Shown: positions 7,484-15,779 of the stretch, piece by piece
Position numbering within the stretch: the stretch's first letter is position 1
How the letters are laid out: every line of letters starts with the position of its first letter
Origin: Stigonema sp964246695
Lineage (GTDB): Bacteria > Cyanobacteriota > Cyanobacteriia > Cyanobacteriales > Nostocaceae
Assembly (NCBI GenBank): GCA_964246695.1
Contig: CAXTSI010000115.1
Coordinates: forward strand, 1 to 19,259
DNA length: 19,259 nt
Reading direction: 5' to 3'
Notes under the pieces: model-generated
Seen by the model: only the letters and a program-made list of their open reading frames with translations
The model's database searches: none
What the model was told of the DNA's origin: nothing
Translations under genes and position numbers: made by a program

Positions 7484-7682
7484 CTCTAAATACTGTTCAA
7501 TGTATAAATTACATCTTCAGCTAAACTTATAGATACTGTTGCGAAACTAGATAAACCAGGAAAAAAAGCAACGACCAGCAGCTTGGTTCCGAAAAAGGCG
7601 CAAGTTATTCAAGTTTTCCGTTACTAATTGATGTGCTGCATCAGGATTAAGCTCAAATGATGCTAAGTAGTGTATCTTTCAT
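7484..7682 (-). pseudogene. Decayed, internally deleted HEPN module (copy B)
   Basis: From 7484 to about 7660 this matches the 3' half of the intact HEPN gene (16507-16690) closely, for example CTCTAAATACTGTTCAATGT and CTTCAGCTAAACTTATAGAT. At GATGCTAAG (about 7660-7669) the match jumps to 17216-17239, the first codons of the partner gene. The start there reads M-K-D-T-L-L-S-I against M-T-D-T-A-L-S-I in the intact copy, and a stop follows two codons later. About 530 nt between GATCGCTAA and GATGCTAAG has thus been lost, probably through that microhomology. Confidence 0.8.
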
Positions 7683-7755
7683 GGCTTTGTGCAGGCTTTG
7701 TTAAACGACTATGATAACTATTGTTGTAAGGATTGCAGTTAAGCGGGACCAAAGT
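7683..7755 (-). promoter_or_regulatory. Conserved leader of HEPN module (copy B)
   Basis: This non-coding segment upstream of the copy B start aligns with 17240-17312 upstream of the intact pair. Shared blocks include CTATGAT, ACTATTGTTG and AAGCGGGA. In copy B an in-frame stop lies six codons upstream of the ATG, so the homology is not an N-terminal extension. It probably carries the module's promoter or operator, by inference. Confidence 0.45.
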
Positions 7756-7989
7756 GCGTTTATAACGATGCACTCTCCGTTGAGGTTACGCAAGAATCTA
7801 CGAACTTGATATTACGGAAAAGCGATGGCCCGTTGCAGTCGTAAGTAAATAAAAAATTATCCTTAATATATCTAAATGTATAATAAAAGCGACATATTTC
7901 GGAATTTTGCCCCCTTGGTCATCCGTAATTTCTGCAACACTCTGCGTTTATTAATAATGTAGAGGCGTTACTGTAGCAAAGGTTTAGTC
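7756..7989 (+). promoter_or_regulatory. Upstream region of POTRA-TPR-CHAT gene
   Basis: No gene is visible. TATAAT occurs at 7879-7884, about 105 nt before the start codon, without a good -35 match at 17 nt. This is a plausible -10 box of a sigma-70-type promoter with a long leader. AAAGG at 7978-7982 is the ribosome binding site for ATG 7990. Confidence 0.3.
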
Positions 7990-10900
7990 ATGGCTCATCC
8001 CGTTAAACAAAACTCTCTTTTAAGAAGTTTACTTTCAGATTCTGCCCCTTACAACCTTGCTCTATCTGTCATTATTCTATGCTTGTCAAGCTCAGTAGCT
8101 GTAGCTCTTGGAGAGGATGCAGGAGGACTCAAAGCTCTGCAAGTGCAAACTGTAGCATATCCCCAGCTACAGCCTACCTTCTTCAGCTTATTGGCACAAG
8201 CTAAGAAAACCCCATCCCCACAAAAACCGTCTACTTCATTTACAAATCATGGTCAACCAGAAACAAGAGTACTGGTAAATGAAGTTGCAGTTAGTGGCGT
8301 AAAAGGAGAGCTAGAGGACGAAGTATACAAAACTATCAAAACTAAACCAGGATACACAACAACCCGCTCTCAACTACAAGCAGATATTAACGCCATTTTT
8401 GCCACAGGCTTTTTCTCGAATGTCGCAGCAGTGGCAGAGGATACACCTTTAGGGGTACGGGTAAAGTTTGAAGTGAAGCCTACCATCCTGACAAAAGTGC
8501 AAGTGCAGGCAAATCCAGGCACCAATGTTCCTTCTGCATTACCTCCTAGCACTGTGCATGAAATCTTTCGCAACCAGTATGGCAGAATCCTCAACCTGCG
8601 GGACTTGCTGGAGAACATCAAGCGGTTAACCAAGCGGTATCAAGACCAAGGTTATGTGCTGGCGAATGTGATTGGAGCGCCGCAAGTATCTGAAAATGGA
8701 GTTGTCACCCTGAAAGTAGTAGAAGGTGTAATTGAACACATTGGAGTCCGATTTGTCAACAGTGAGAAAAAGTATACAGATGAGCAGGGTAAACCTATTC
8801 GCGGTCGTGTTCCACCCTCGGCAATTCTTCAGCAAATCCAGTTAAAGCCTGGAAAAGTTTTCAACCGAACCCAAATGCAAAAAGATATACAGCGAGTATA
8901 TAGCTTGGGTTTTTTTGAGGATGTGAACATTTCATCAGACCCGGGCAAAGATCCTAGTAAAGTGATTGTGCTGGTCAATGTCGCTGAGAATCAATTGGCA
9001 TCTCATGCACAAGAGATCCTCAAGTATCAAGAGCAACTACGAATTTATCGAGCCAAGAAAGACCAACTTAAAGAAGCAGAGGTACTCGAAAAACTCGCTA
9101 GAGTTTACAAAGACGCTGAGGAACATCAGCAGGCAATCGCTAAATACGAAGAAGCGCTACGAATTTACAAATCAAAGAAAGACCAAGTTAGGGTAGTTAA
9201 TTTGCTTAACAAAATTGGCATAATTTACTACGATTCTAAAGAAGAGGAAGATAATAAGAAGGCGATCGCCAAATATCAAGAAGCATTACAAATTTACAAA
9301 TCCCAGCAAGACCCTCTTGGAGAAGCTAAAATTCTCAACAATCTTGGCAATACATACTATAAATTAAAGCAGTATCAGCAGGCAATTGATGTCTACACTC
9401 AAGCACTGCCAATATTTAAAAACCTGAATCTTCCCTTTTGGCAAGCATTGACACTGAGTAACATCGGTTTCAACTATCGCGAGTTAGAGGATAAAGACCG
9501 CTCACTCGAATTCTATAATCAAGCTCTATTGTTGTGGCGTCATCTGAGGAACAATCCCAGTCATGTCAAATTGCACTCAGAGGAGCAAAAAGTTAAAGTT
9601 GCTGCTTCGTCTAAAAATGATGAACCGACTGGGAGTTTCGCTTTTGGGTTCGGTGCGTCAACTTTGAAAGGTCCGTGGTTTGATGCACACATCCAAATAG
9701 GTAAGATCTTAGGTAAGATTTCTGAAACACCTAGCATTTCGGATATCCGCATATGCGAAGCAGGTACTATCTTCAATATTGCTAGTATTTACCAATTAAC
9801 GGGTGATTTTCAACCAGCGCTCTACTCCTTCAATGATGCGCTGCTACTATGGCAGTCTCTTAGCTACGGTCAACTTTTATCTGAGCTAGGAGCGATAGAA
9901 TCAGATCGCGACAAGTTGTTTTTTATTTCATATTTTAAAACTTTACCGAAGTTTTTCAGTGTAAAATTTTACTCCGACTTGGGCTTGAACCAGCAAGCGC
10001 AAGACGACGCCAACCAATTATTTCAGCAATTGTTTACTCCAATTTTTAATGACTTATCAAAAGATTCTTCTGATGGGAAGCGTTTTGCAAGTATTGTTGA
10101 CAATTTTTTCACTCTGTTAGCACAAAAGGAAACTTCCGACGAGTTTTTAGCACACTTTTTTGATCGGATACTGTCACTTCTGCCACAACAAGCAAAAAAC
10201 CCTACGCTTGAAGCTTCCATATTTACTAGCAATGGCGATAGTTACGCTAAAGCGGGTAAAACACTCCAGGCTCTTGATTACTATAACCAAGCGTTGAAGA
10301 AGTGGAAAGCTGTAGAAGATAATGGTCAGCTAAATGATTCTATCAGTATCAATGATAAAATTAAGACCTTGAAATCTCTTGGCAAGGTTTTAGTGGACTT
10401 AGGGAAGATACAACAGGCGCTTAGCTCCTATAATCAGGCATTAAATTTGTTGCAGGCTAAAGATGATAAAAGTATTGAAGCTGAAATACTCTACCTAATT
10501 GGCAAGGCTTACTCTACCGATAAGCAGTATCAACAGGCACTCAGCTATTATTACAATCGGGCATTGCCTCTATCACAACAGCTGGGAGACATCTTGCGAG
10601 AAGCTGATACTCACCTTGGTATCGCCATTGCTGAGCGCCAACAGGGAAATCTTGCTCAAGCTAAGACTCAAATTGAGACAGCAATAGAAAATATTGAATC
10701 TGAACGTGCCCAAGCTAGTGCAACAGAACAGAACAAAGAGAACCAGAAAAACCCGTCTCCCTCCAAGCAGACCGATTATAAGTCCTACGTTGAACTCGCT
10801 AAATACCTGGAATCAAAGCAAAATTACTACGATTTTTATGTTGATCTGCTGATGCAACTGCATCAGCATCATCCGTCAGAAGGCTACAATATACAAGCTC

Positions 10901-12246
10901 TGCAAGCTAGTGAGCGTTCCCACGCTCGTAGTCTTTTAGCAATTATCAATAAAGCTAGTCGCAATCCTCAAGGTAAAGCTCCAACTGCTAACAGATCTAA
11001 TCCAAACTATGTAGAATTAGCCAAGCTACCGCAAATAAAAGAAGTTCAACAGCAAGTACTTGATGATGACACGCTGCTTTTAGAGTATTCTTTAGGCGAA
11101 GAACACAGCTATCTGTGGGCTGTAACCAAGACTAGCATCACAACTTATGAGTTGCCTAAACGAGGCGACATTGAGTTAGCCTCCCGACAGTTCTATGACT
11201 TTTTAACAGTACCAAGCCTAAGAATTAGAACTAACAAAGCAGCGAAAGCGGGCGTTAATTTGAGCCAAATGCTCTTAGGACCAATTTCAAAGCAGCTGGG
11301 TAATAAGCGCCTATTGGTTGTGGCAGATGGAGTTCTGCAATATATCCCGTTCAGTGCGCTACCTGTCCCAAATTCAGTACCTCTTGATGTAGGAAGTTCT
11401 TCCACTTCTGCCGAACCATTGCTGGTTAAGCATGAGATTATTAATCTTCCCTCAGCTTCCACTCTTGCATTCATTAGGCGCAATAGTCAAGAGCGCCAAT
11501 CACCAACCAAAACCCTAGCTGTACTAGCAGATCCTGTTTTTAATAAGGAGGATGAAAGACTTACTAGCAAGCCTTCTGAAACTAGCTCGCAGTCCAAACA
11601 AAACTTGTCAACTTCAGTCAACGGTCGTGGAGTTCAAAGTCATACTACTCCTGTGGTGGAACAGCTTTATCCACGACTACCTGGCACTCGTCAAGAAGCA
11701 AACCAGATTTTGTCCCTTGTATCTCCATCTGAGGAACTCCAAAAATTCGGTTTTGCTGCCAGTCGGCAAGCAGTACTAAATTCAGAATTGAGCCAGTACC
11801 GCCTGATTCACTTCGCTACTCATGGTATTCTTGACACTCAGAAGCCAGAGCGCTCAGGCATTCTCCTATCTGTAGTTAATGAACAGGGTGAATTACAAAG
11901 AGGTCTCCTATCTACACCTGATATTTTTAACCTCAAGTTATCAGCAGATATTGTGGCTTTGAGTGGCTGTCGTACAGGCTTAGGCAAACAGATCAAAGGT
12001 GAGGGGTTGATTGGTTTAACTGGAGGCTTGATGTACAGTGGAGCTAAGCGGGTATTAGTGAGCCTGTGGAGTGTGGATGATCAGGCAACAGCAGAGTTAA
12101 TGAGTCGCTTCTATCAAGGAGTGCTGAAAGACAAACTTCCACCAGCAAAAGCATTACGAGCCGCCCAACTTGCTATGTGGCAAGAACAGCGTTGGCAAAA
12201 TCCTTACTACTGGGCTGCTTTTACTATCCAGGGAGAGTGGAATTGA
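7990..12246 (+). CDS. Exported POTRA-TPR-CHAT fusion protease
   Basis: A 1418-residue protein. Residues 1-41 hold a hydrophobic segment ending S-V-A-V-A-L-G, a signal peptide or anchor. About 93-165, 166-247 and 248-336 are three POTRA domains that closely resemble the N-terminal half of cyanobacterial Omp85 (T-T-T-R-S-Q-L-Q-x-D-I-N-A-I-F-A-T-G-F-F-S-N-V; L-K-P-G-x-V-F-N-R-T). Where the beta-barrel should start, about nine TPRs follow (roughly 345-540, 590-630, 735-905). The C-terminal CHAT domain (about 1020-1418) keeps the dyad: H-F-A-T-H-G with His1278 and L-S-G-C-R-T-G with Cys1327. CHAT proteins are caspase/separase-like cysteine proteases; TPRs usually bind a trigger or substrate. AAAGG lies 7 nt before ATG 7990. 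The stop is 14 nt from the end of the opposing DUF928 gene. The POTRA fusion puts the protease in the periplasm if the signal works. Target unknown. Confidence 0.9.
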   Translation: MAHPVKQNSLLRSLLSDSAPYNLALSVIILCLSSSVAVALGEDAGGLKALQVQTVAYPQLQPTFFSLLAQAKKTPSPQKPSTSFTNHGQPETRVLVNEVAVSGVKGELEDEVYKTIKTKPGYTTTRSQLQADINAIFATGFFSNVAAVAEDTPLGVRVKFEVKPTILTKVQVQANPGTNVPSALPPSTVHEIFRNQYGRILNLRDLLENIKRLTKRYQDQGYVLANVIGAPQVSENGVVTLKVVEGVIEHIGVRFVNSEKKYTDEQGKPIRGRVPPSAILQQIQLKPGKVFNRTQMQKDIQRVYSLGFFEDVNISSDPGKDPSKVIVLVNVAENQLASHAQEILKYQEQLRIYRAKKDQLKEAEVLEKLARVYKDAEEHQQAIAKYEEALRIYKSKKDQVRVVNLLNKIGIIYYDSKEEEDNKKAIAKYQEALQIYKSQQDPLGEAKILNNLGNTYYKLKQYQQAIDVYTQALPIFKNLNLPFWQALTLSNIGFNYRELEDKDRSLEFYNQALLLWRHLRNNPSHVKLHSEEQKVKVAASSKNDEPTGSFAFGFGASTLKGPWFDAHIQIGKILGKISETPSISDIRICEAGTIFNIASIYQLTGDFQPALYSFNDALLLWQSLSYGQLLSELGAIESDRDKLFFISYFKTLPKFFSVKFYSDLGLNQQAQDDANQLFQQLFTPIFNDLSKDSSDGKRFASIVDNFFTLLAQKETSDEFLAHFFDRILSLLPQQAKNPTLEASIFTSNGDSYAKAGKTLQALDYYNQALKKWKAVEDNGQLNDSISINDKIKTLKSLGKVLVDLGKIQQALSSYNQALNLLQAKDDKSIEAEILYLIGKAYSTDKQYQQALSYYYNRALPLSQQLGDILREADTHLGIAIAERQQGNLAQAKTQIETAIENIESERAQASATEQNKENQKNPSPSKQTDYKSYVELAKYLESKQNYYDFYVDLLMQLHQHHPSEGYNIQALQASERSHARSLLAIINKASRNPQGKAPTANRSNPNYVELAKLPQIKEVQQQVLDDDTLLLEYSLGEEHSYLWAVTKTSITTYELPKRGDIELASRQFYDFLTVPSLRIRTNKAAKAGVNLSQMLLGPISKQLGNKRLLVVADGVLQYIPFSALPVPNSVPLDVGSSSTSAEPLLVKHEIINLPSASTLAFIRRNSQERQSPTKTLAVLADPVFNKEDERLTSKPSETSSQSKQNLSTSVNGRGVQSHTTPVVEQLYPRLPGTRQEANQILSLVSPSEELQKFGFAASRQAVLNSELSQYRLIHFATHGILDTQKPERSGILLSVVNEQGELQRGLLSTPDIFNLKLSADIVALSGCRTGLGKQIKGEGLIGLTGGLMYSGAKRVLVSLWSVDDQATAELMSRFYQGVLKDKLPPAKALRAAQLAMWQEQRWQNPYYWAAFTIQGEWN

Positions 12247-12260
12247 ATCTGAGTTGGTAG

Positions 12261-13070
12261 CTAATTTCCCCTGCGATTGTTCGCTTGATTGGGGAGGGAA
12301 TAGGTAGTCCAAGTCTGTGAGACACTCCTAGACGAACCAACTGCTTGCAAAATCTCAGCCCAATCTGCCTTGACCTCCTTATCCTGTGGATTAGTGCGCC
12401 GTAGTTCAGCCAGAGTTGTCAAAGTTTCATACCACAATCTTGCATCAGCATAAACAGAGACACGCTCTTTGGCTGATGCTGCTTTCAACTTACTACTCAA
12501 GGTAGGACTAACGGGAACGCGCTCAACCCAACCATTAACCGTTGCATTCCCAGAGAGATTTTGTGGATTGCAGATCACGGAAAAAATCCAACGGTACTTG
12601 TTGCCTTCCTTAATTGGGGGCATTGTTTTTGGCAGTTGCAGGCTAACAATTCCTGGCTGTTGCCTTAGCGGAAAGGTTGCAGAATAGACATCATCCTCTT
12701 TTTCATTAATGAGGACGAACTCCGCATTGAGTTGAGAAACAGGCAAGTAGGGAATATAGAACCAAAAAGTAGGACGTTCAGCAATTGTCTGTTCAATAAA
12801 AGGGAATCCTTCAGGTGTTGCGGGCACTAAAGCCGTAAGCGGTTCAGCTACATTAGGGCAGCGATCGCGCACTGCTCCTCCTCGCTGACGACCAGTAGGT
12901 GTTCCACCGGGGCGAGTGCCTAAGAAAAACCTAATAATTGTCTCGACAAAACCAGATTTGCGCTGCGATTGTGCGTGAGATGGTGTTCGGCAAACCAACA
13001 AATGAGTTAGCGCCAAGAGCAGTATGCCAGCGAGAGTTGCCTTTCGAGTAGCTAACTTGAGCCAAGTCAT
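12261..13070 (-). CDS. Exported DUF928 protein
   Basis: A 269-residue protein starting at ATG 13070, which overlaps the stop of the upstream CHAT-CHASE2 gene as ATGA, so translation is likely coupled. The frame is open for 36 more codons upstream, but that stretch lies inside the other gene and lacks a signal-like start. Residues 1-34 form a signal peptide (L-A-G-I-L-L-L-A-L-T-H-L-L-V then S-H-A-Q). The DUF928 signature G-T-P-T-G-R-Q-R-G-G-A with a following R-D-R-C-P is at about 55-72. The rest is a beta-rich region with F-W-F-Y-I-P-Y and a C-terminal helical part. DUF928 is cyanobacterial and of unknown role; from memory it is often near CHAT and CHASE2 genes. I infer a periplasmic accessory of the CHASE2 sensor. 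Confidence 0.88.
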   Translation of the reverse strand: MTWLKLATRKATLAGILLLALTHLLVCRTPSHAQSQRKSGFVETIIRFFLGTRPGGTPTGRQRGGAVRDRCPNVAEPLTALVPATPEGFPFIEQTIAERPTFWFYIPYLPVSQLNAEFVLINEKEDDVYSATFPLRQQPGIVSLQLPKTMPPIKEGNKYRWIFSVICNPQNLSGNATVNGWVERVPVSPTLSSKLKAASAKERVSVYADARLWYETLTTLAELRRTNPQDKEVKADWAEILQAVGSSRSVSQTWTTYSLPNQANNRRGN

Positions 13071-15757
13071 AGTTTGGGGGTTAGATGTGCAGCGCGATCG
13101 CGGGAAAGGAAAGCAACATACACTACTCCAGAGCAAGTGCAGACTAGAGCCAGTGCAGGTGGAATCAGTGGTATCCAAAAACTAGCAACAGTTAGACTGG
13201 TCAGACACATCAAATATAACACTAGGAGTCCGCAGCCTGCCGCTATTCCCAAGTGCTTGAACGAATGGAAGTAGCAAGCAAAGACACCACCTACCAAAGA
13301 CCAACCCCAAATCCAGAGAATTTCTATAGTCTGTGGACAGACTCGCAATAGAGGTCGCCCATCAAGTACAGCACTGAGAATTTGACTAATCATGTGAGCA
13401 TGCACGATCGCGCCCGGAAATGTGCCACAGGGTGTAGACCAAGTATCATTATTTCCCTGAGTAGCAGTTACACCAATCAACACAATCTTGTCATGCACAT
13501 CCTCATAGACGAAGTTCTTCTCATGTAGAAAATCTTCCAGTGTCAACTCTTTGGCAATACTTTGCGAACCAGTGGCACGGCAATTCAGCAATATCTGAAA
13601 ACCAGAAGCATCCACGTCATGATAACCTCCTGTAAAAGGTTGCAGTTTTGGGAAAATAACACCACCCAGTTGCAGATTCTCCCCTGTTTTGAAAGGATCT
13701 TTATAGTTACTGTTTTTTCCCTTTTCCCTTTCCAGATAACGACGTGCCAGCAATAAGCTAAAAGATTGCTCTGCCCTACAAGCTGCGTCTAACGGAACTT
13801 GGTTTTGAAGCATAAGGTGCCGACGGACTGTTCCATCAGAGTCAGTCACAAAATCGCTGAACCCAATTCGCTCTAAAGGAACTTCCTGAGGTGGAGGAAC
13901 TTCGGTCCCTGCAATTTTCCTCCCTTGCTCGTCGGTTTCAGGCACTTTGCAAACGGTGAAAAAATTGTCTCTGTGAAAACGAGTATTTAAATCTGGCACT
14001 TTAGCCTGAAAATCGCGATATAAATCCAAACCAATCAGGCGGGGTTGATACTTTTGCAATTTCTCAAGAAGTAGGTTGAGCGAGGGGTCTTTTAGGGTTC
14101 CCTGCCCTTGCTCATTCCGCTGGAGTTGCTTGTTCAGATCGTCGTCTGTAATCTTGACAACCAATAACCTGGCATCAGATCCTTGCTCATGTCCTGGATC
14201 AAGGGGTCGAAGTTGCATTAGGTTGTCAAAAGCTTTCAGTTCCAAAGGTTCCAACAGACCAAAAAAGCGTAGCCCAACCAACACACCCGTTACAGTTAGA
14301 CTCACCTGTAGCACAGCTTTGAGGCTAGAACCACTTAGCAAGGGCTGGCGAACTCGCTCAACTAGCCCTGCCAATCTAGTTTTTTTTAAATGTTGCTTAG
14401 CGACTGGCACATCTACCTTAGGGGGGATATTATTCGGTATCTCCGGTGGGGTCTTGCCAGAAATAGTAAACAATTGTCCACCTTCATTGTCTCGCCAACG
14501 CAGGTAGAGAACCGGACGATACCACTGATTGCCTTCAGCCCCCATCGCTTCCCGTCCCTGACTCACCGCTACGGCTAGAGAATTTTTCTGCCCCAAAGAC
14601 CGATAAAACTGCTCGGCAAACTTAGTTGCACTCTGGACACTAACAGAGTACTGCATTGCCACTACTGCTGGTACTCGATGCCCAATCAAGTTTTGCGCTG
14701 TACCGTTAAATACGGAGTCTCCTGCTACTGCCATTCCAGATTGACAAGCACTGAGTACAGTCAGGGCTACTCCTGTAGATTGGCTATTGTGATCTCCAAA
14801 GCTGGACTGCTGGAGCATGACACCTAGTTCTGCGGCACTAACATAATCTGGTTTGCCATCCTCATCCTCAAAGACCAGATAACCTAGGGCTTCAGGTAAT
14901 GCCGTATTGCATACTCTGCATCGGTCAATTTTTATCCCTTTATGAATCGTGCGGCACTGCTCATTTGGACAACGCTTGCCAAACAGTCCATGCCCATCAA
15001 AATGCAACACATGGGGAGCTTCATCTCCCCGATGCTCTGTCAAATATACCCGTAGTTGGTTTCGGGTAGCATGCTCCAGTTTAAACAGGCGAATATGTCC
15101 TGTCTGCTGGGCATTGTTTAACCCCTGGTGAATTGCTTGCTGTTCTTGTATAGAAAGTTGTTTTAATTCTTGGTCGGGATCAAAGGCAGCTGATGACACC
15201 AGCAAGACATTGACCTGTGCAACTGGAGCTATATTGGGCGGCACAGTGTCATGGGCAATATAGCGCGAGAAAGTGACTTGGTGATGGGCAAGAAATCTTT
15301 GCCCGTCATGCATCAGTTCCCACGGGTAATCTGCCAGCCGAGAGCGTTGCACCGAATCTGCCTCAAATTTAAGCTGGATATGCAGTTGGGTATTTTCGCC
15401 TTCAGCCGCCCAGATTGCTGACTGCAATGCCTTCTCCACCTTACTTTCTGGGGGAAAAAGCGCTTGGTAGAGCGATCGCCCAATATTCTTTAGCAGATTA
15501 GGATGAAAGGCACAGCGATCGCTGGTGAGGATTTCAGCTTTAACCATCCAGTCTTGCTCTCCCGGTTTTTGGAAATCTTGAGACTTGAAGGTGGGAGATT
15601 CCAGTGTCTTGATCAAGGTAGTTCGCCAGTCGTTCTCTCCCTCGATAAAGGGCAAGGATGAATCGCCTTCCCCGTCAATTGTGGGGGATTGGGTTACGAT
15701 CTCCCTAAATCGAGTGGGATGATTGTTGGGAGAGAGATATAGTTCAAACAGTTTCAC
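13067..15757 (-). CDS. CHAT-CHASE2 transmembrane sensor protease
   Basis: An 896-residue protein with GTG start and a G-rich Shine-Dalgarno-like GGGGGTGA about 12 nt upstream. The N-terminal CHAT domain (about 130-440) has the dyad H-F-D-G-H-G (His256) and L-S-A-C-Q-S-G (Cys338). A putative zinc ribbon lies between them: Cys263-x4-Cys268 and Cys280-x2-Cys283. A basic Pro-rich linker leads to TM1 (about 478-500). The CHASE2 domain (about 505-800, typically extracytoplasmic) follows, then three C-terminal TM segments (about 812-885) and a basic tail. CHASE2 normally feeds kinases or cyclases; here the output is a predicted caspase-like protease on the cytosolic side. It lies 22 nt after the Trypco2 gene and overlaps DUF928 by ATGA, so all three form one operon. 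Substrate and signal are unknown. Confidence 0.92.
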   Translation of the reverse strand: MKLFELYLSPNNHPTRFREIVTQSPTIDGEGDSSLPFIEGENDWRTTLIKTLESPTFKSQDFQKPGEQDWMVKAEILTSDRCAFHPNLLKNIGRSLYQALFPPESKVEKALQSAIWAAEGENTQLHIQLKFEADSVQRSRLADYPWELMHDGQRFLAHHQVTFSRYIAHDTVPPNIAPVAQVNVLLVSSAAFDPDQELKQLSIQEQQAIHQGLNNAQQTGHIRLFKLEHATRNQLRVYLTEHRGDEAPHVLHFDGHGLFGKRCPNEQCRTIHKGIKIDRCRVCNTALPEALGYLVFEDEDGKPDYVSAAELGVMLQQSSFGDHNSQSTGVALTVLSACQSGMAVAGDSVFNGTAQNLIGHRVPAVVAMQYSVSVQSATKFAEQFYRSLGQKNSLAVAVSQGREAMGAEGNQWYRPVLYLRWRDNEGGQLFTISGKTPPEIPNNIPPKVDVPVAKQHLKKTRLAGLVERVRQPLLSGSSLKAVLQVSLTVTGVLVGLRFFGLLEPLELKAFDNLMQLRPLDPGHEQGSDARLLVVKITDDDLNKQLQRNEQGQGTLKDPSLNLLLEKLQKYQPRLIGLDLYRDFQAKVPDLNTRFHRDNFFTVCKVPETDEQGRKIAGTEVPPPQEVPLERIGFSDFVTDSDGTVRRHLMLQNQVPLDAACRAEQSFSLLLARRYLEREKGKNSNYKDPFKTGENLQLGGVIFPKLQPFTGGYHDVDASGFQILLNCRATGSQSIAKELTLEDFLHEKNFVYEDVHDKIVLIGVTATQGNNDTWSTPCGTFPGAIVHAHMISQILSAVLDGRPLLRVCPQTIEILWIWGWSLVGGVFACYFHSFKHLGIAAGCGLLVLYLMCLTSLTVASFWIPLIPPALALVCTCSGVVYVAFLSRDRAAHLTPKL

Positions 15758-15779
15758 TGGCTTGCTTTGTCACCCCCGC

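Noticed and set aside
8370..11779. Antisense and out-of-frame ORFs inside the POTRA-TPR-CHAT gene
   Set aside because: Shadows of a long, continuous, family-supported reading frame.
13071..13178. 36-codon N-terminal extension of the DUF928 gene
   Set aside because: It lies wholly inside the upstream CHAT-CHASE2 gene in another frame. The internal ATG at 13070 directly precedes a proper signal peptide and forms an ATGA overlap.
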